Shown here piece after piece: positions 16,332 through 25,231 of a DNA stretch of 64,000 nt. Source of the stretch: Rhodovulum sulfidophilum. Lineage in GTDB: Bacteria; Pseudomonadota; Alphaproteobacteria; Rhodobacterales; Rhodobacteraceae. Location of the stretch: NCBI GenBank assembly GCA_003241785.1, contig QFPW01000003.1:179514-243513 (forward strand). Reading direction: 5' to 3'. The notes beneath the pieces are model-generated. The model was given only the letters and a program-made list of their open reading frames with translations, did no database searches and had not been told where the DNA came from. The first letter of the stretch is position 1; each line of letters starts with the position of its first letter. The translations under genes were made by a program, and so were the position numbers.

Positions 16332-17234
16332 ATGAGCGACGTCGATCTCGGCTGGATCCGGGTCTTCGTGGAGGTGGCCCGGGCGGGCAGTCTCTCGGCG
16401 GCCGCGCGCGCGCTCAACCTGACCCAACCCGCGGTCAGCTACCAGATCCGCCGCGCCGAGGAGCAGCTCGGCGCGCCGCTGCTGCGCCGGCTGCATCGCG
16501 GGACCGAGCTGACCGAGGCCGGGCAGGAGCTGTTCGACACGCTGTCGCGCTGCGTCTCGCAGGTGGACCGGCTCGCGACCCGGCTGCGCGGCCGCGCGGG
16601 CGCCGCGACCCTGCGCGTGCGCACCGACTACGCCTTCGCCAGCCTCTGGCTCATTCCGCGCATCGAGCGGTTCCGCGCCGCGCATCCCGCGCTCGACATC
16701 CAGATCGTGGCCGAGCAGCGCACCGATCCCGAGGAGGTCCGGCGCGGCGACACCGCCGTGGTCTTCGGGCCACGCGCCGATTTCGGACCCGAGGCGCGGC
16801 TCCTGATCCGCGAGCGGGTGGTGCCGGTCTGCACGCCCCGCGTGGCGGTCGCCACCTCCGACGCGCTGGCGGAGGCGCGGCTCATCCATCTCGACAGTGC
16901 CGGGCCGGCGCGCTGGTTCGGCTGGGGCGACTATCTCTCCGCCTTCGGCGCGGCCCGGGACCTCTCGACCCATCGCGGCAACCTGCGGTTCAACACCTAT
17001 TCGCTGGTGATCGAGGCGACGCTGGCCGGGCAGGGGATCGCGCTCGGCTGGGGCGGGCTCGTCGACTCGCTGCTGCGCCGGGGCGCGCTCGTGACGCTGG
17101 GACGTGAGCTCGCGGCCCGCGACAACGGCTATTTCCTGCTCCAGCCGGCGCCGATCGACCCGGCGAGCGAGCAGCTGCGGGACTGGCTGGTCCGGGAGAC
17201 CCGCGGGGGCGACGCGCGACCGGCGGAGGAATGA
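16332..17234 (+). CDS. LysR-type regulator, choline-sulfate-utilisation type
   Basis: A 300-aa LysR protein: helix-turn-helix at residues 5-62 (WIRVFVEVARAGSLSAAARALNLTQPAVSYQI) and effector domain to about 295. It is divergent from choX-betC, the arrangement seen for the choline-sulfate transcription factor in rhizobia and roseobacters. ATG 16332 is chosen over ATG 16302/16308 because AAAGGA (16319-16324) fits it; the earlier starts fall inside the inverted-repeat operator. Confidence 0.88.
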   Translation: MSDVDLGWIRVFVEVARAGSLSAAARALNLTQPAVSYQIRRAEEQLGAPLLRRLHRGTELTEAGQELFDTLSRCVSQVDRLATRLRGRAGAATLRVRTDYAFASLWLIPRIERFRAAHPALDIQIVAEQRTDPEEVRRGDTAVVFGPRADFGPEARLLIRERVVPVCTPRVAVATSDALAEARLIHLDSAGPARWFGWGDYLSAFGAARDLSTHRGNLRFNTYSLVIEATLAGQGIALGWGGLVDSLLRRGALVTLGRELAARDNGYFLLQPAPIDPASEQLRDWLVRETRGGDARPAEE

Positions 17235-17477
17235 TCGCAAAACGTGTACGCGCGCCGGCCGGCCCGAACACGCTTCGCGAGTATATCCGCTCGATCGCTC
17301 AAGGCTCTGACCGACATGGGGAATCCGCGCCGGTCAGCTCGCCTCGGAAGTGATTCCGGCGTGAGGCGGCTTGGCGAAAAACCGGGGCTCCCGGCGGAAA
17401 AGATTCCTGTGATCAACGGTTTGGCGCGATCAACCCTTTCAGAATCGCGGTCGCGATGCGATTGTTCGGCGCGCTTC

Positions 17478-17498
17478 GTCGGCGGCTGATCCGCCGAC
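17478..17498. repeat. 8-bp inverted repeat in a 370-bp gene-poor stretch
   Basis: GTCGGCGG and CCGCCGAC form a perfect 8-bp stem with a CTGAT loop. The gap 17235-17604 is less GC-rich than its surroundings (for example 17395-17465 and 17500-17605) and shows no plausible gene. It should hold the promoter of the beta-helix gene, with the hairpin about 105 bp before its start; no clean -35/-10 pair can be assigned. Confidence 0.4.
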
Positions 17499-17604
17499 CA
17501 TCGCAAAGCCCAAGAAAAACAATCCTTCCCGGACAGAGGCAGACGACATCGCAGGCGTGAAAACCCCTCGTTTAGCTTGGGCTCACAAGAGGTGTTTAGA
17601 CGCT

Positions 17605-19059
17605 ATGGCAACAATTTCGGCATCGGATCAGGCGCAGCTGCTGACAGCGCTCAGCCAGGCGCAGTCCGGCGATACGATCGCGCTCGCGGCGGGCAACTAC
17701 GGCACGCTCTCGCTTGACGGGACCAAATACGCCACCCGCTATCTGAAATACGCCGGCGAGGTGACCATCACCTCGGCGGATGCGAACAACCAGGCGGTGA
17801 TCGACGGCATCACGCTCAACGGCGTCACGAACATGACGTTCAAGGACGTCGTGTTCGATTACAAGTCGGCCACCACCTCGGGGGGCGTGCCGGTGAACGT
17901 GAACGTCTCGAAGTTCATCACCTTCGACGGCGTCACCTTCGACGGCGAGGTCCAGGGCGGCTACGGCCGGGGCACCGGCATCAAGGTCAGCCAGGGCAAC
18001 GACGTCGTCATCACCGACTCGATCATCTCAGACTATCGCAAGGGCATCGAGGCCTGGGCCACCACGGGGCTGACGATCGAGAACAACACGATCCAGAACA
18101 TCAGCTACGACGGCGTGGTCACCGGCCATGTCGTCAACCACACGATCTCCGGCAACACGATCGCGATGAACGCGAACCCCGCCGAGGACCAGCACCGCGA
18201 CGGGATCCAGATCTGGAACCAGGGCACCAAGGCGGCGACCTCGAACCTGCTCATCGAGGGCAACACGATCACCGCGACCGACACGACGACCCATGGCATC
18301 TTCATGGGCAACGCCGACGCCAAGACCGCGACCGACTACGCCGAGTTCTATTCGAACGTCACGATCCAGGACAACGTGATCATGACCGGGCAGAAGCTCG
18401 GCATCGCCGTCGGCCAGACCGACGGGCTGGTCGTCACCGGCAACACGATGATCCAGCACGGCGCGCTCAACGACGATCCGCGCACCGTCACGATCCCGCT
18501 CCTGCACGTCGAGCAGGACGCGATCAACGTCACGCTGACCGACAACATCCTCAACGGCGCGCCGGTCGTCGCCAACGTGGCCTGGGACGAGGTGATCGGG
18601 GCCTCGCCGGCCTGGACCGTGTCGGACAATACCGTGGTGAAGCTCGACTGGGACATCGGCGACTCGACCGGCGACCCCTGGGGCGACGTCCAGGGCAATG
18701 GCCAGGCCGATGAGTTCCGCTTCAAGGGCACCTGGGTGACGAATTCCAGCCGCACCGACATCGTCGACGACCTGCTCTTCGCCGAGGGCGACACGATCGT
18801 GCTCATCAACTACCAGTCGAACAGCTTCAAGGGCGTCTGGCAGGGCAACCAGCTCGACGTGAACGCGGCCGGAACCTATGTGAAGATCGACAGCCTCACC
18901 GACCTGCAGGAGCTGGCGCATGTCTCCCCGGCGGTCACGACCTCGGTGCTGGGCGACACGCTGACGCTGCACATCGCCCAGACCGGCGGGACGCATAACA
19001 TCGTCATCGACGGCGTCGGAGAGGCGTTCGTCAGCACCTACGACCCGGCGCTGTTCTGA
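17605..19059 (+). CDS. right-handed beta-helix protein, probably secreted without a classical signal peptide
   Basis: A 484-aa protein built of repeated beta-helix coils (GLTIENNTIQNI, LLIEGNTITATD, VTIQDNVIMTG, VVTGNTMIQHG), as in pectate-lyase-like and PbH1 proteins, over about residues 20-350. A C-terminal region (GNGQADEFRFKGTW, DDLLFAEGDTIVLINY) resembles the capping/export ends of type-I-secreted RTX-associated proteins; no GGxGxDxxx nonapeptides are present. ATG 17605 has AGAGGTG upstream, and the N-terminus begins directly with helix sequence. Catalytic residues cannot be named. Asn/Thr-rich composition and lower GC set it apart from neighbours. It is monocistronic with a strong 3' hairpin. 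Confidence 0.8.
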   Translation: MATISASDQAQLLTALSQAQSGDTIALAAGNYGTLSLDGTKYATRYLKYAGEVTITSADANNQAVIDGITLNGVTNMTFKDVVFDYKSATTSGGVPVNVNVSKFITFDGVTFDGEVQGGYGRGTGIKVSQGNDVVITDSIISDYRKGIEAWATTGLTIENNTIQNISYDGVVTGHVVNHTISGNTIAMNANPAEDQHRDGIQIWNQGTKAATSNLLIEGNTITATDTTTHGIFMGNADAKTATDYAEFYSNVTIQDNVIMTGQKLGIAVGQTDGLVVTGNTMIQHGALNDDPRTVTIPLLHVEQDAINVTLTDNILNGAPVVANVAWDEVIGASPAWTVSDNTVVKLDWDIGDSTGDPWGDVQGNGQADEFRFKGTWVTNSSRTDIVDDLLFAEGDTIVLINYQSNSFKGVWQGNQLDVNAAGTYVKIDSLTDLQELAHVSPAVTTSVLGDTLTLHIAQTGGTHNIVIDGVGEAFVSTYDPALF

Positions 19060-19065
19060 AGTCCC

Positions 19066-19091
19066 GGCCGGCGCGCGGTGGCGCGCCGGCC
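19066..19091 (+). terminator. GC-rich hairpin after the beta-helix gene
   Basis: GGCCGGCGCGC (19066-19076) pairs perfectly with GCGCGCCGGCC (19081-19091) around a GGTG loop, starting 7 bp after the stop codon. There is no T-run, common for such hairpins in high-GC genomes, so it may be a terminator or a 3' stability element. Confidence 0.6.
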
Positions 19092-19114
19092 TCCGGCCTG
19101 CCCCCGGGCGTCGT

Positions 19115-19134
19115 GGCGCAAGCTTTTGTGCGCC
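19115..19134 (+). promoter_or_regulatory. motif shared by hyuA and hyuB promoters (copy 1)
   Basis: GGCGCA and TGCGCC flank AGCTTTTG as an inverted repeat. The inner sequence GCAAGCTTTTGTGCGCC (19118-19134) matches 15 of 17 bases of CCAAGCTTTTGTACGCC upstream of hyuB (reverse strand, 24843-24859). Both copies face their gene in the same sense, about 150 and 96 bp before the start codon. A shared operator or promoter is the simple reading. Confidence 0.55.
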
Positions 19135-19285
19135 CCGGGCCAAGCGGCCGGCCCGGGTTCGGCCCTATCCTCGAGCGAAGCGGCGCCCCGCCCCGGCGGG
19201 CGCGCCGCGCGCCGTTCCGGCCCGCGAGCTGATCACGCGCCGGGGCGACGCTCCGATCCTCGCGGACCCCAGGAGAGGCCGACAG

Positions 19286-21358
19286 ATGGTCTACCGCATT
19301 TCCGTCGACACCGGCGGCACCTTCACCGACGTCATCGTCAGCGACCCGGGCGGGGAGCTCACGATCGGCAAGGCGCTGACCACGCCGCGCCGGATCGTGC
19401 TCGGGATGCGCGAGGCGATCGAGGCGGCGGCGGCCAATCTCGGGATCACCTTCGACGCGCTCCTGGCCGGGACCGAGATGCTGATCTACGGCACGACGCG
19501 CGCGACCAACGCGATCGTCACCAAGACCGCCGCCAAGACCGCCTTCGTGACGACCGAGGGCTTTCCCGACACGCTGGTGCTGAAGGAAGGCGGCAAGTTC
19601 AACCCGCACGACTACGGCGCGAACTATCCCGACCCCTACGTGCCCCGGCGTCACACCTTCGAGATCCCGGAGCGGATCGCGCCCGACGGATCGGTGGTCC
19701 GGCCCTTCGACGAGGCGGCGGCGCGCGCGGTGATCGAGCGGCTGCGCGGGGGCGGGTTCGAGGCGGTCGCGGTCTGCTTTCTCTGGTCGGTCGCCAACGC
19801 CGCGCATGAGAAGCGGATGGGCGAACTCCTCGCCGAACTGCTGCCCGAGGTGCCCTTCACGCTCTCGCACGAGCTGATCCCCATCGTACGCGAGTACCGC
19901 CGCGCCTCGGCGACCGCGATCGACGCCTCGCTGAAGCCGCTGATGCAGGAGCATCTGCGCGTGCTCGAGACCGACCTGCGCGCCACCGGCTTCAAGGGCG
20001 AGATCCTGGTCTCGACCACGGCGGGCGGCTGCAACGCGATCGAGGCGATGGTGGAGAAGCCGATCTACACGATCGGCTCCGGCCCGGCGATGGCACCGAT
20101 CGCGGGCATCACCTTCTCCCGGCTCGAGGCGCGGGGCGAGAACGTGATCATCTGCGACACCGGCGGCACCACCTTCGACGTCGGCCTCGTGCGCGACGGC
20201 CGGCTGACCTTCACCCGCGACACCTGGCTCGGGCCGATGTACACCGGCGACCTGCTCGGCATCTCGGCGGTCGACATGCGCTCGATCGGCGCGGGCGGCG
20301 GCTCGATCGCCTGGATCGACGAGGGCGGGCTGATGCGCGTCGGGCCGCGATCGGCGGGCGCCGAGCCCGGCCCCGCCTGCTACGGCCGGGGCGGGCGGGA
20401 GCCCACCGTCTCCGACGCCGCCGTGGTGCTCGGCTATTTCGACCCGGATTTCTTCCTCGGCGGCCGGATGAGGCTCGACGTCGCCGCGGCGCGGGCGGCG
20501 ATCGCCACGGTGGCCGAGCCGACCGGCAGGACGATCGAGGAAGCCGCCTACCTGATCCTGACGCTCGCCTCCGATCTCATGGTGCGCGCGATCGGCGACA
20601 TCACGATCAACGAGGGGCTCGACCCGCGCGAGAGCACGATCGTCGCCGGCGGCGGCGCGGCCGGGCTCAACATCATGGCGATCGCGCGGGAGCTCGGCTG
20701 CGAGCGGGTGATCCTGCCCAAGGTCGCCTCGGCGCTCTCCGCCACGGGGATGCAGTTCGCGGACATCGTCGCCGAGGAGACCTCGAGCCTCGTCACGATC
20801 TCGACCAAGTTCGACTTCGCCGCGGTCAACGCGACGCTCGACGCGCTCGAGGCGCGGCTCGAGGCGTTCCGCGCCGGGCTGAAGGGCGCGCCGGCGGACT
20901 ACCGGATCGAATTCTCGGCCGAGGCGCGCTATCTGACGCAGGTCTGGGATCTCGACACGCCGCTGCCCGCGCCGCGCTTCGCGGGGCCGGAGGATCTCGC
21001 CGCCTTCGTCGAGGCCTTCCACCGCGCGCATGAGCGCATCTTCGCGGTGCGCGACCCCGGCAGCCCGGTCGAGGTCATCAACTGGAAGGCCCGGCTGACC
21101 GTGGCGCTCCCCTCGCCGCCGCTCGCCGCCGGCGAGGGTGGGGTGCGTCCCGCAGAGCCGGCGAGCGCCCGCCGGCTCTGCTTCTTCGGCGCGGCCGAGG
21201 GGGTCGAGACGCCGATCTTCAAGCCGAAGGATCTCGGCCCCGGCGTCAGGGTCGAGGGACCGGCGATCATCGAGGAGCCGACCACGACGCTGGTGGTCTT
21301 CCCCGGCATGGCGGCCGAGGTCAGCGGCGCGGGCAACTATCTGCTCCACATCGGTTGA
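19286..21358 (+). CDS. hyuA: hydantoinase A / oxoprolinase-type subunit
   Basis: A 690-aa ATP-using subunit of the hydantoinase/acetone-carboxylase superfamily. The N-terminal phosphate-binding segment DTGGTFTDVIV (residues 8-18), TTRATNAIVTK near 70, and the second ATP-site segment ICDTGGTTFDVG near 289 are intact. AGGAGAGG precedes ATG 19286. Substrates in the family include 5-oxoproline, N-methylhydantoin, acetone and acetophenone; the sequence does not decide. Its partner hyuB (22939-24747) is unusually on the other strand beyond an MFS gene. A distinct hyuA-hyuB pair lies at 58357-62242. Confidence 0.9.
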   Translation: MVYRISVDTGGTFTDVIVSDPGGELTIGKALTTPRRIVLGMREAIEAAAANLGITFDALLAGTEMLIYGTTRATNAIVTKTAAKTAFVTTEGFPDTLVLKEGGKFNPHDYGANYPDPYVPRRHTFEIPERIAPDGSVVRPFDEAAARAVIERLRGGGFEAVAVCFLWSVANAAHEKRMGELLAELLPEVPFTLSHELIPIVREYRRASATAIDASLKPLMQEHLRVLETDLRATGFKGEILVSTTAGGCNAIEAMVEKPIYTIGSGPAMAPIAGITFSRLEARGENVIICDTGGTTFDVGLVRDGRLTFTRDTWLGPMYTGDLLGISAVDMRSIGAGGGSIAWIDEGGLMRVGPRSAGAEPGPACYGRGGREPTVSDAAVVLGYFDPDFFLGGRMRLDVAAARAAIATVAEPTGRTIEEAAYLILTLASDLMVRAIGDITINEGLDPRESTIVAGGGAAGLNIMAIARELGCERVILPKVASALSATGMQFADIVAEETSSLVTISTKFDFAAVNATLDALEARLEAFRAGLKGAPADYRIEFSAEARYLTQVWDLDTPLPAPRFAGPEDLAAFVEAFHRAHERIFAVRDPGSPVEVINWKARLTVALPSPPLAAGEGGVRPAEPASARRLCFFGAAEGVETPIFKPKDLGPGVRVEGPAIIEEPTTTLVVFPGMAAEVSGAGNYLLHIG

Positions 21359-21607
21359 CAGGAGCCCGGCATGCGGCGACGGTCGCTCCGCAAGATCCTC
21401 GCCCGCCCGTCTCGGGGGCGCCGGGGACCGAAACGCACCTCGCACGGACCGCGCCCGTTCGTCCGACCGCGTGACCGCGGTCACGGCCGCGGCGTGGCTT
21501 CCCCGGCCGCCGCCCCCGGAGGGCCGCGGCCCGGGCGGGGCGCTTCCGGTCCGGCGCTTCCGGAGGGGTGAGCGCGCCGACCTCAGTCCAGCCAGAAGAC
21601 CGTTTTC

Positions 21608-22831
21608 GTGAATCCCGCCCCGACCTACCTCGCCGCACGCTTCGTCTGCGCGCTCGCGATCTTCTCCGCGCTGCTCGGCAGCACCGCGCCGAGCCCGCTC
21701 TATCCGATCTACGTCGCCCATTTCGGCCTCGCGCAGGTCACCGCGACCGCGATCTTCGCGATCTACGGCCTCGGCGCGCTCGGCACCCTACTCCTCTCGG
21801 CGCGGTTCATCGCGCGGGTGCGCGACCGGCGCCGCGTGCTGGCCTTCGGCCTCTGCGTCGCCTTCGCCGGCGCGCTGACGCTCGCCTTCGCGCAATCGGT
21901 GGCGCCGCTCCTGATCGGGCGGATCCTGAGCGGGATCGGCACCGGGGCGATCACCGGCCTCGCCTCCTCGATGCTCTACGAATTCGCGCCGCCGGCCAGG
22001 CGCGCCCGGGCGGCGACCATCGCGACGCTCGCCTTCACCGCCGGCGCGGCGGGCGGGCCGCTCCTGACCTCGGCGGCGCTCGCGCGCGAGCTGGCGCCGA
22101 CCACGACGCCCTTCCTCGTCATCGCGGGTTTCTGCGTCGTCGCGCTCGTCGGCCTCGCCACCGTGCCCTGGCCGCCGGCGCCGGCCCGGCCCGCGGCGGC
22201 CCCGGGGCGCGGGCAGCCGGCGGCGAAGCCGCGGGCGGCGCTGCCGCCGCATTTCTTCCGCGTCGCCTGCCTCGCGGTCTCGGTGGCCTGGATGTCGGGG
22301 TCGATCCTGATGGCGATCGGCGCCGACCTCGGCCTCAACCTCTTCGCGCTGACCTCGGTCGGGCTCATCGGCCTCATCCCGGCCGCGCACCAGCTCGGCG
22401 CCGGGATCGGGCAGGTGGTCTGGGGCCGGGTGAGCGCGCTCCGGGCGATCCGGATCGGGGTCGTGGGGATCGCGGCGACGCAGATCGCGATGGTGCTCGC
22501 CGCTCCCGGCGCGCATGGCTTCGTGCTGCTCGCGACCACGCCGCTCTGCGGCTTCTTCTACGGCGCGGCCTTCGTCGGCGCGCTCGGCCTCGCCAACATG
22601 TCGGCCGCGCCGGAGCGCCGCGCGGAATTCGTCTCGCGGTTCTACGTGATCGGCTATCTCGCCAACATGCTGCCCGCGCTGGCGCTCGGCTATTTCATCG
22701 ACGCGATTGGGCTCGGCCCGGCCTTCTACCTGTTCTCTGGGCTGCTCGTTCTCGTCGCGGCCGCGGCCTTCGGCCTCGCCTCGCTGCGCCGGGCGGTCTT
22801 CGAGCAGGCGCGCGCGGCGGGGCGGATCTGA
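21608..22831 (+). CDS. MFS transporter
   Basis: A 407-aa membrane protein with about 12 hydrophobic segments, a central Pro/Ala-rich cytoplasmic loop near residues 185-212, and motif-A-like sequence ARFIARVRDRRRVLA around residue 65. GTG 21608 is the best start; its ribosome binding site is weak (AGAAGA). It sits between hyuA and the oppositely oriented hyuB and may import the hydantoinase substrate or export a product. The 249-bp gap before it (21359-21607) holds no convincing gene. Confidence 0.85.
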   Translation: MNPAPTYLAARFVCALAIFSALLGSTAPSPLYPIYVAHFGLAQVTATAIFAIYGLGALGTLLLSARFIARVRDRRRVLAFGLCVAFAGALTLAFAQSVAPLLIGRILSGIGTGAITGLASSMLYEFAPPARRARAATIATLAFTAGAAGGPLLTSAALARELAPTTTPFLVIAGFCVVALVGLATVPWPPAPARPAAAPGRGQPAAKPRAALPPHFFRVACLAVSVAWMSGSILMAIGADLGLNLFALTSVGLIGLIPAAHQLGAGIGQVVWGRVSALRAIRIGVVGIAATQIAMVLAAPGAHGFVLLATTPLCGFFYGAAFVGALGLANMSAAPERRAEFVSRFYVIGYLANMLPALALGYFIDAIGLGPAFYLFSGLLVLVAAAAFGLASLRRAVFEQARAAGRI

Positions 22832-22938
22832 GCCGAGCCCCCTCGGGCCGGGAGCTTGGGGCGGAAGCCGCCGGAGGGACCCGCCGGGGGCCTCGCCCGT
22901 CACGACCGGGAGAAATCCCCCCGCGCGCCGGCCCTCGG

Positions 22939-24747
22939 TCAGCGGGCGTCGGCGACCGGCGCGGCGCGCAGGGCCCCGGTCGCCGCGACGTCGACGGCGA
23001 GCGTGTCCTCCTCGACGCCGCCGGTGAAGGCGACGCCGTAGATCTCGCGCGCCCGCTCGATCGTCTCGTAGCCTTCGAGCACGTCGCGCAGCACCCGGTC
23101 GGGCGCGCGCTCGCGCGGGTCGCCGTAGCCGCCGCCGGAGGTGGTCCAGCCGCGCACCCGCTCGCCCTTGGCGAGACGCAGGATCACGAGGTTCGAGAGC
23201 TCGGTCTCGGTCCCGTCCGCGTCGACGCGCCAGTGCCGGGCGGTACAGCCTTCGCGCCCGCCGCGCACCCCCTTGGACGGGTTGATGGTGCCGTCGGAGT
23301 TCCAGACCACGTCCATCGGCAGGTCGCGCGGCCCGTAGCCGGTGTCGATCGCCGGGGCGCCGCGGTTGCGTCCGGCGCCGCCGGTGCCGGTCAGCAGGCG
23401 CAGGTGGCTGAACAGCATCGGGTGCTTCAGCTCGTCGATCTCGAGGCTGTCGCGATACATGAGGCCGCCGACGACCGGGCTGCCATAGGTCGGCCAGCCG
23501 TCCGCCTTCGGGCTGCCCGGGCCGGTTCCGCCGGCGATGATCAGCTGGTTGATATAGGCGCCTTCGCCGCCCCGGTCGTCCTTGCCCGAGATGACCGCCT
23601 GCACCGCGCCCGCTCCGACGCCGCCCTCGGCGATCCCGTGGCCGTCGCCGAGCTCGGCGAAGGCGCCGCCGACGAGGTTGACCAGCCGCTCGGCCACGTT
23701 GGTCGTGGCGGTCGAGCAGCTGTGCGGGAATTCCGGCCGGCCGACGACGCAGCCGTCGCGCAGCCGGAGCCGCACCCGGCGGAACGAGCCGGAATTGCGC
23801 GGCACCTCGGGATCGATCGAGTTGAACACGCCGGCGAAGGTCGCGGCGGTGGCGCAGGCCTCGCTCTCGTTCACGCCGCAGTCGACGTTGTCGATGTTGT
23901 CGCGCAGGTCGAGGTCGATCCAGCCGCCGACCGGATCGACGCCGACGGTGACGTTGATCGGCACGCCGTCCGGCAGGAACTCGGGGAAGGGATCGTGCAG
24001 CGTCGAGCGCCTGACCGTCATCGCCGGCAGCTTCGAGATCGCCGCGACCATCCGGTTCTCGGAATAGTCGAGCCAGTCGCGCACGAAGGTCTTGATCCGC
24101 TCCTTGCCGTATTTGGCGCAGAGCTCCCTCAGCCGCCGCTCGGCGACGCGCGCCGAGCCGATGCCGGCGAGGAAGTCCCCGTACCACTGGCTCGGCACCC
24201 GGATGCGCGAGCGGCACATCGCGATGATGTCCTCGTTCATCTCGTAGTCGCGCTGGATCCGCACCGCCGGGAAGATGAGCGAGCCCTCGCTGTACACGTC
24301 CTTCGCCATCGGCATGTAGGTCGTGGGCAGCGAATTGCCGATGTCGGCCTGATGCGCCTTGGCGACGGCGGTGAAGAGATGCTCGCCCTCGACATAGACC
24401 GGGACCAGGAAGGTGTGATCGGCGGGGTGCGAGTTGCCGGTATAGGGGTCGTTGTGCAGGTAGCAGTCACCCTCGCGCATGTCCGCGCCGTGCAGGCGCG
24501 TCATGGTCGAGGTCTGCATGTGGCTGCCGAAGATATGGATCGGCAGGCCCTCGGCCGCGGCGAGAAGCTCGTTGTCGGCGGTGCAGATCGAGCAGGAGAA
24601 GTCGCGCGCGCTGTTGATGACCGCCGAGCGCGCCGAGCGCAGCATCGTATAGGTCATCTCGCGCACGATGCCGTCGATCCGGTTCGCGATGATCGCGGTC
24701 AGGAACGGATCGAAATCCGGGGTGGCCTCGGGAGTTGTCTCGGTCAT
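22939..24747 (-). CDS. hyuB: hydantoinase B / oxoprolinase-type subunit
   Basis: A 602-aa HyuB subunit: TAIIANRIDGIVREMTYTML at the N-terminus, the conserved LHNDPYTGNSHPADHTF segment near residue 95, and GGGYGDPRERAPDRV close to the C-terminus. It would complete a heteromeric enzyme with the hyuA product encoded at 19286. The gene converges with the MFS gene and diverges from the AraC gene. The motif at 24843-24859 links its promoter to that of hyuA. Confidence 0.9.
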   Translation of the reverse strand: MTETTPEATPDFDPFLTAIIANRIDGIVREMTYTMLRSARSAVINSARDFSCSICTADNELLAAAEGLPIHIFGSHMQTSTMTRLHGADMREGDCYLHNDPYTGNSHPADHTFLVPVYVEGEHLFTAVAKAHQADIGNSLPTTYMPMAKDVYSEGSLIFPAVRIQRDYEMNEDIIAMCRSRIRVPSQWYGDFLAGIGSARVAERRLRELCAKYGKERIKTFVRDWLDYSENRMVAAISKLPAMTVRRSTLHDPFPEFLPDGVPINVTVGVDPVGGWIDLDLRDNIDNVDCGVNESEACATAATFAGVFNSIDPEVPRNSGSFRRVRLRLRDGCVVGRPEFPHSCSTATTNVAERLVNLVGGAFAELGDGHGIAEGGVGAGAVQAVISGKDDRGGEGAYINQLIIAGGTGPGSPKADGWPTYGSPVVGGLMYRDSLEIDELKHPMLFSHLRLLTGTGGAGRNRGAPAIDTGYGPRDLPMDVVWNSDGTINPSKGVRGGREGCTARHWRVDADGTETELSNLVILRLAKGERVRGWTTSGGGYGDPRERAPDRVLRDVLEGYETIERAREIYGVAFTGGVEEDTLAVDVAATGALRAAPVADAR

Positions 24748-24842
24748 GCGCTGATCCTCGGGATCGGGGATGGACGGCCCGCCGTGGCCCGCCCGCGTCG
24801 CGGTCGAGGCTAGCCGCGCCCGCGCCGGCGCCCTTGACGCGC

Positions 24843-24859
24843 GGCGTACAAAAGCTTGG
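24843..24859 (-). promoter_or_regulatory. motif shared by hyuA and hyuB promoters (copy 2)
   Basis: On the minus strand this reads CCAAGCTTTTGTACGCC, 15 of 17 identical to the copy upstream of hyuA. It lies about 96 bp before the hyuB start in the 484-bp gap 24748-25231. That gap otherwise holds only the direct repeats at 25042-25074; the short frames within it are not supported. Confidence 0.55.
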
Positions 24860-25041
24860 AGAACGGCGACCTCGGGGCGGTTTCCCCCGGTCGCCGGCGA
24901 CGTTCGGTCAACTTCGCCGGAGGCGCGGACGGGAGGCCGGGGCGATCGCCGCCGCGCGCCATCTTGACGGCCGCGTCGCGCGCCCCCGCGCCGAATCGAG
25001 CGGCGCGGTTCCGGCCGCGCGCTCCGGCGCGTGTCTGGCGA

Positions 25042-25074
25042 GAATTTGCGCAGCGCGCCGAATCATGCGCAGCG
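25042..25074 (+). promoter_or_regulatory. tandem direct repeat, AraC-type operator candidate
   Basis: GAATT-TGCGCAGCG (25042-25055) is repeated as GAATCA-TGCGCAGCG (25060-25074), with the TGCGCAGCG units 19 bp apart. Direct half-sites about two helical turns apart are typical for AraC-family proteins. The site lies in the divergent gap between hyuB and the AraC gene, about 160 bp before the latter. Confidence 0.45.
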
Positions 25075-25231
25075 ATCGGGCGCCCGCGCGGGAGATCGCC
25101 GATTTCTCCGCTCGCGGGCCGGGCCGGCCGGGGATTCCATGACGGCGCGGCGACGGGCGCGCTAGGTTTCCGTGACGCGGCGAAGACCGCGACGCGGGGA
25201 GGAAGCGCGGCACCCTCAGGTTGGTGAGCCC

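Noticed and set aside
21371..21571. 66-codon frame with AGGAG after hyuA
   Set aside because: Arg/Pro/Gly-rich, no recognisable fold, codon pattern unlike real genes nearby; kept only as a hint of rearrangement.
24735..25227. Several overlapping plus-strand frames in the hyuB-AraC gap
   Set aside because: They overlap each other in different frames, lack ribosome binding sites and look like non-coding GC-rich DNA.
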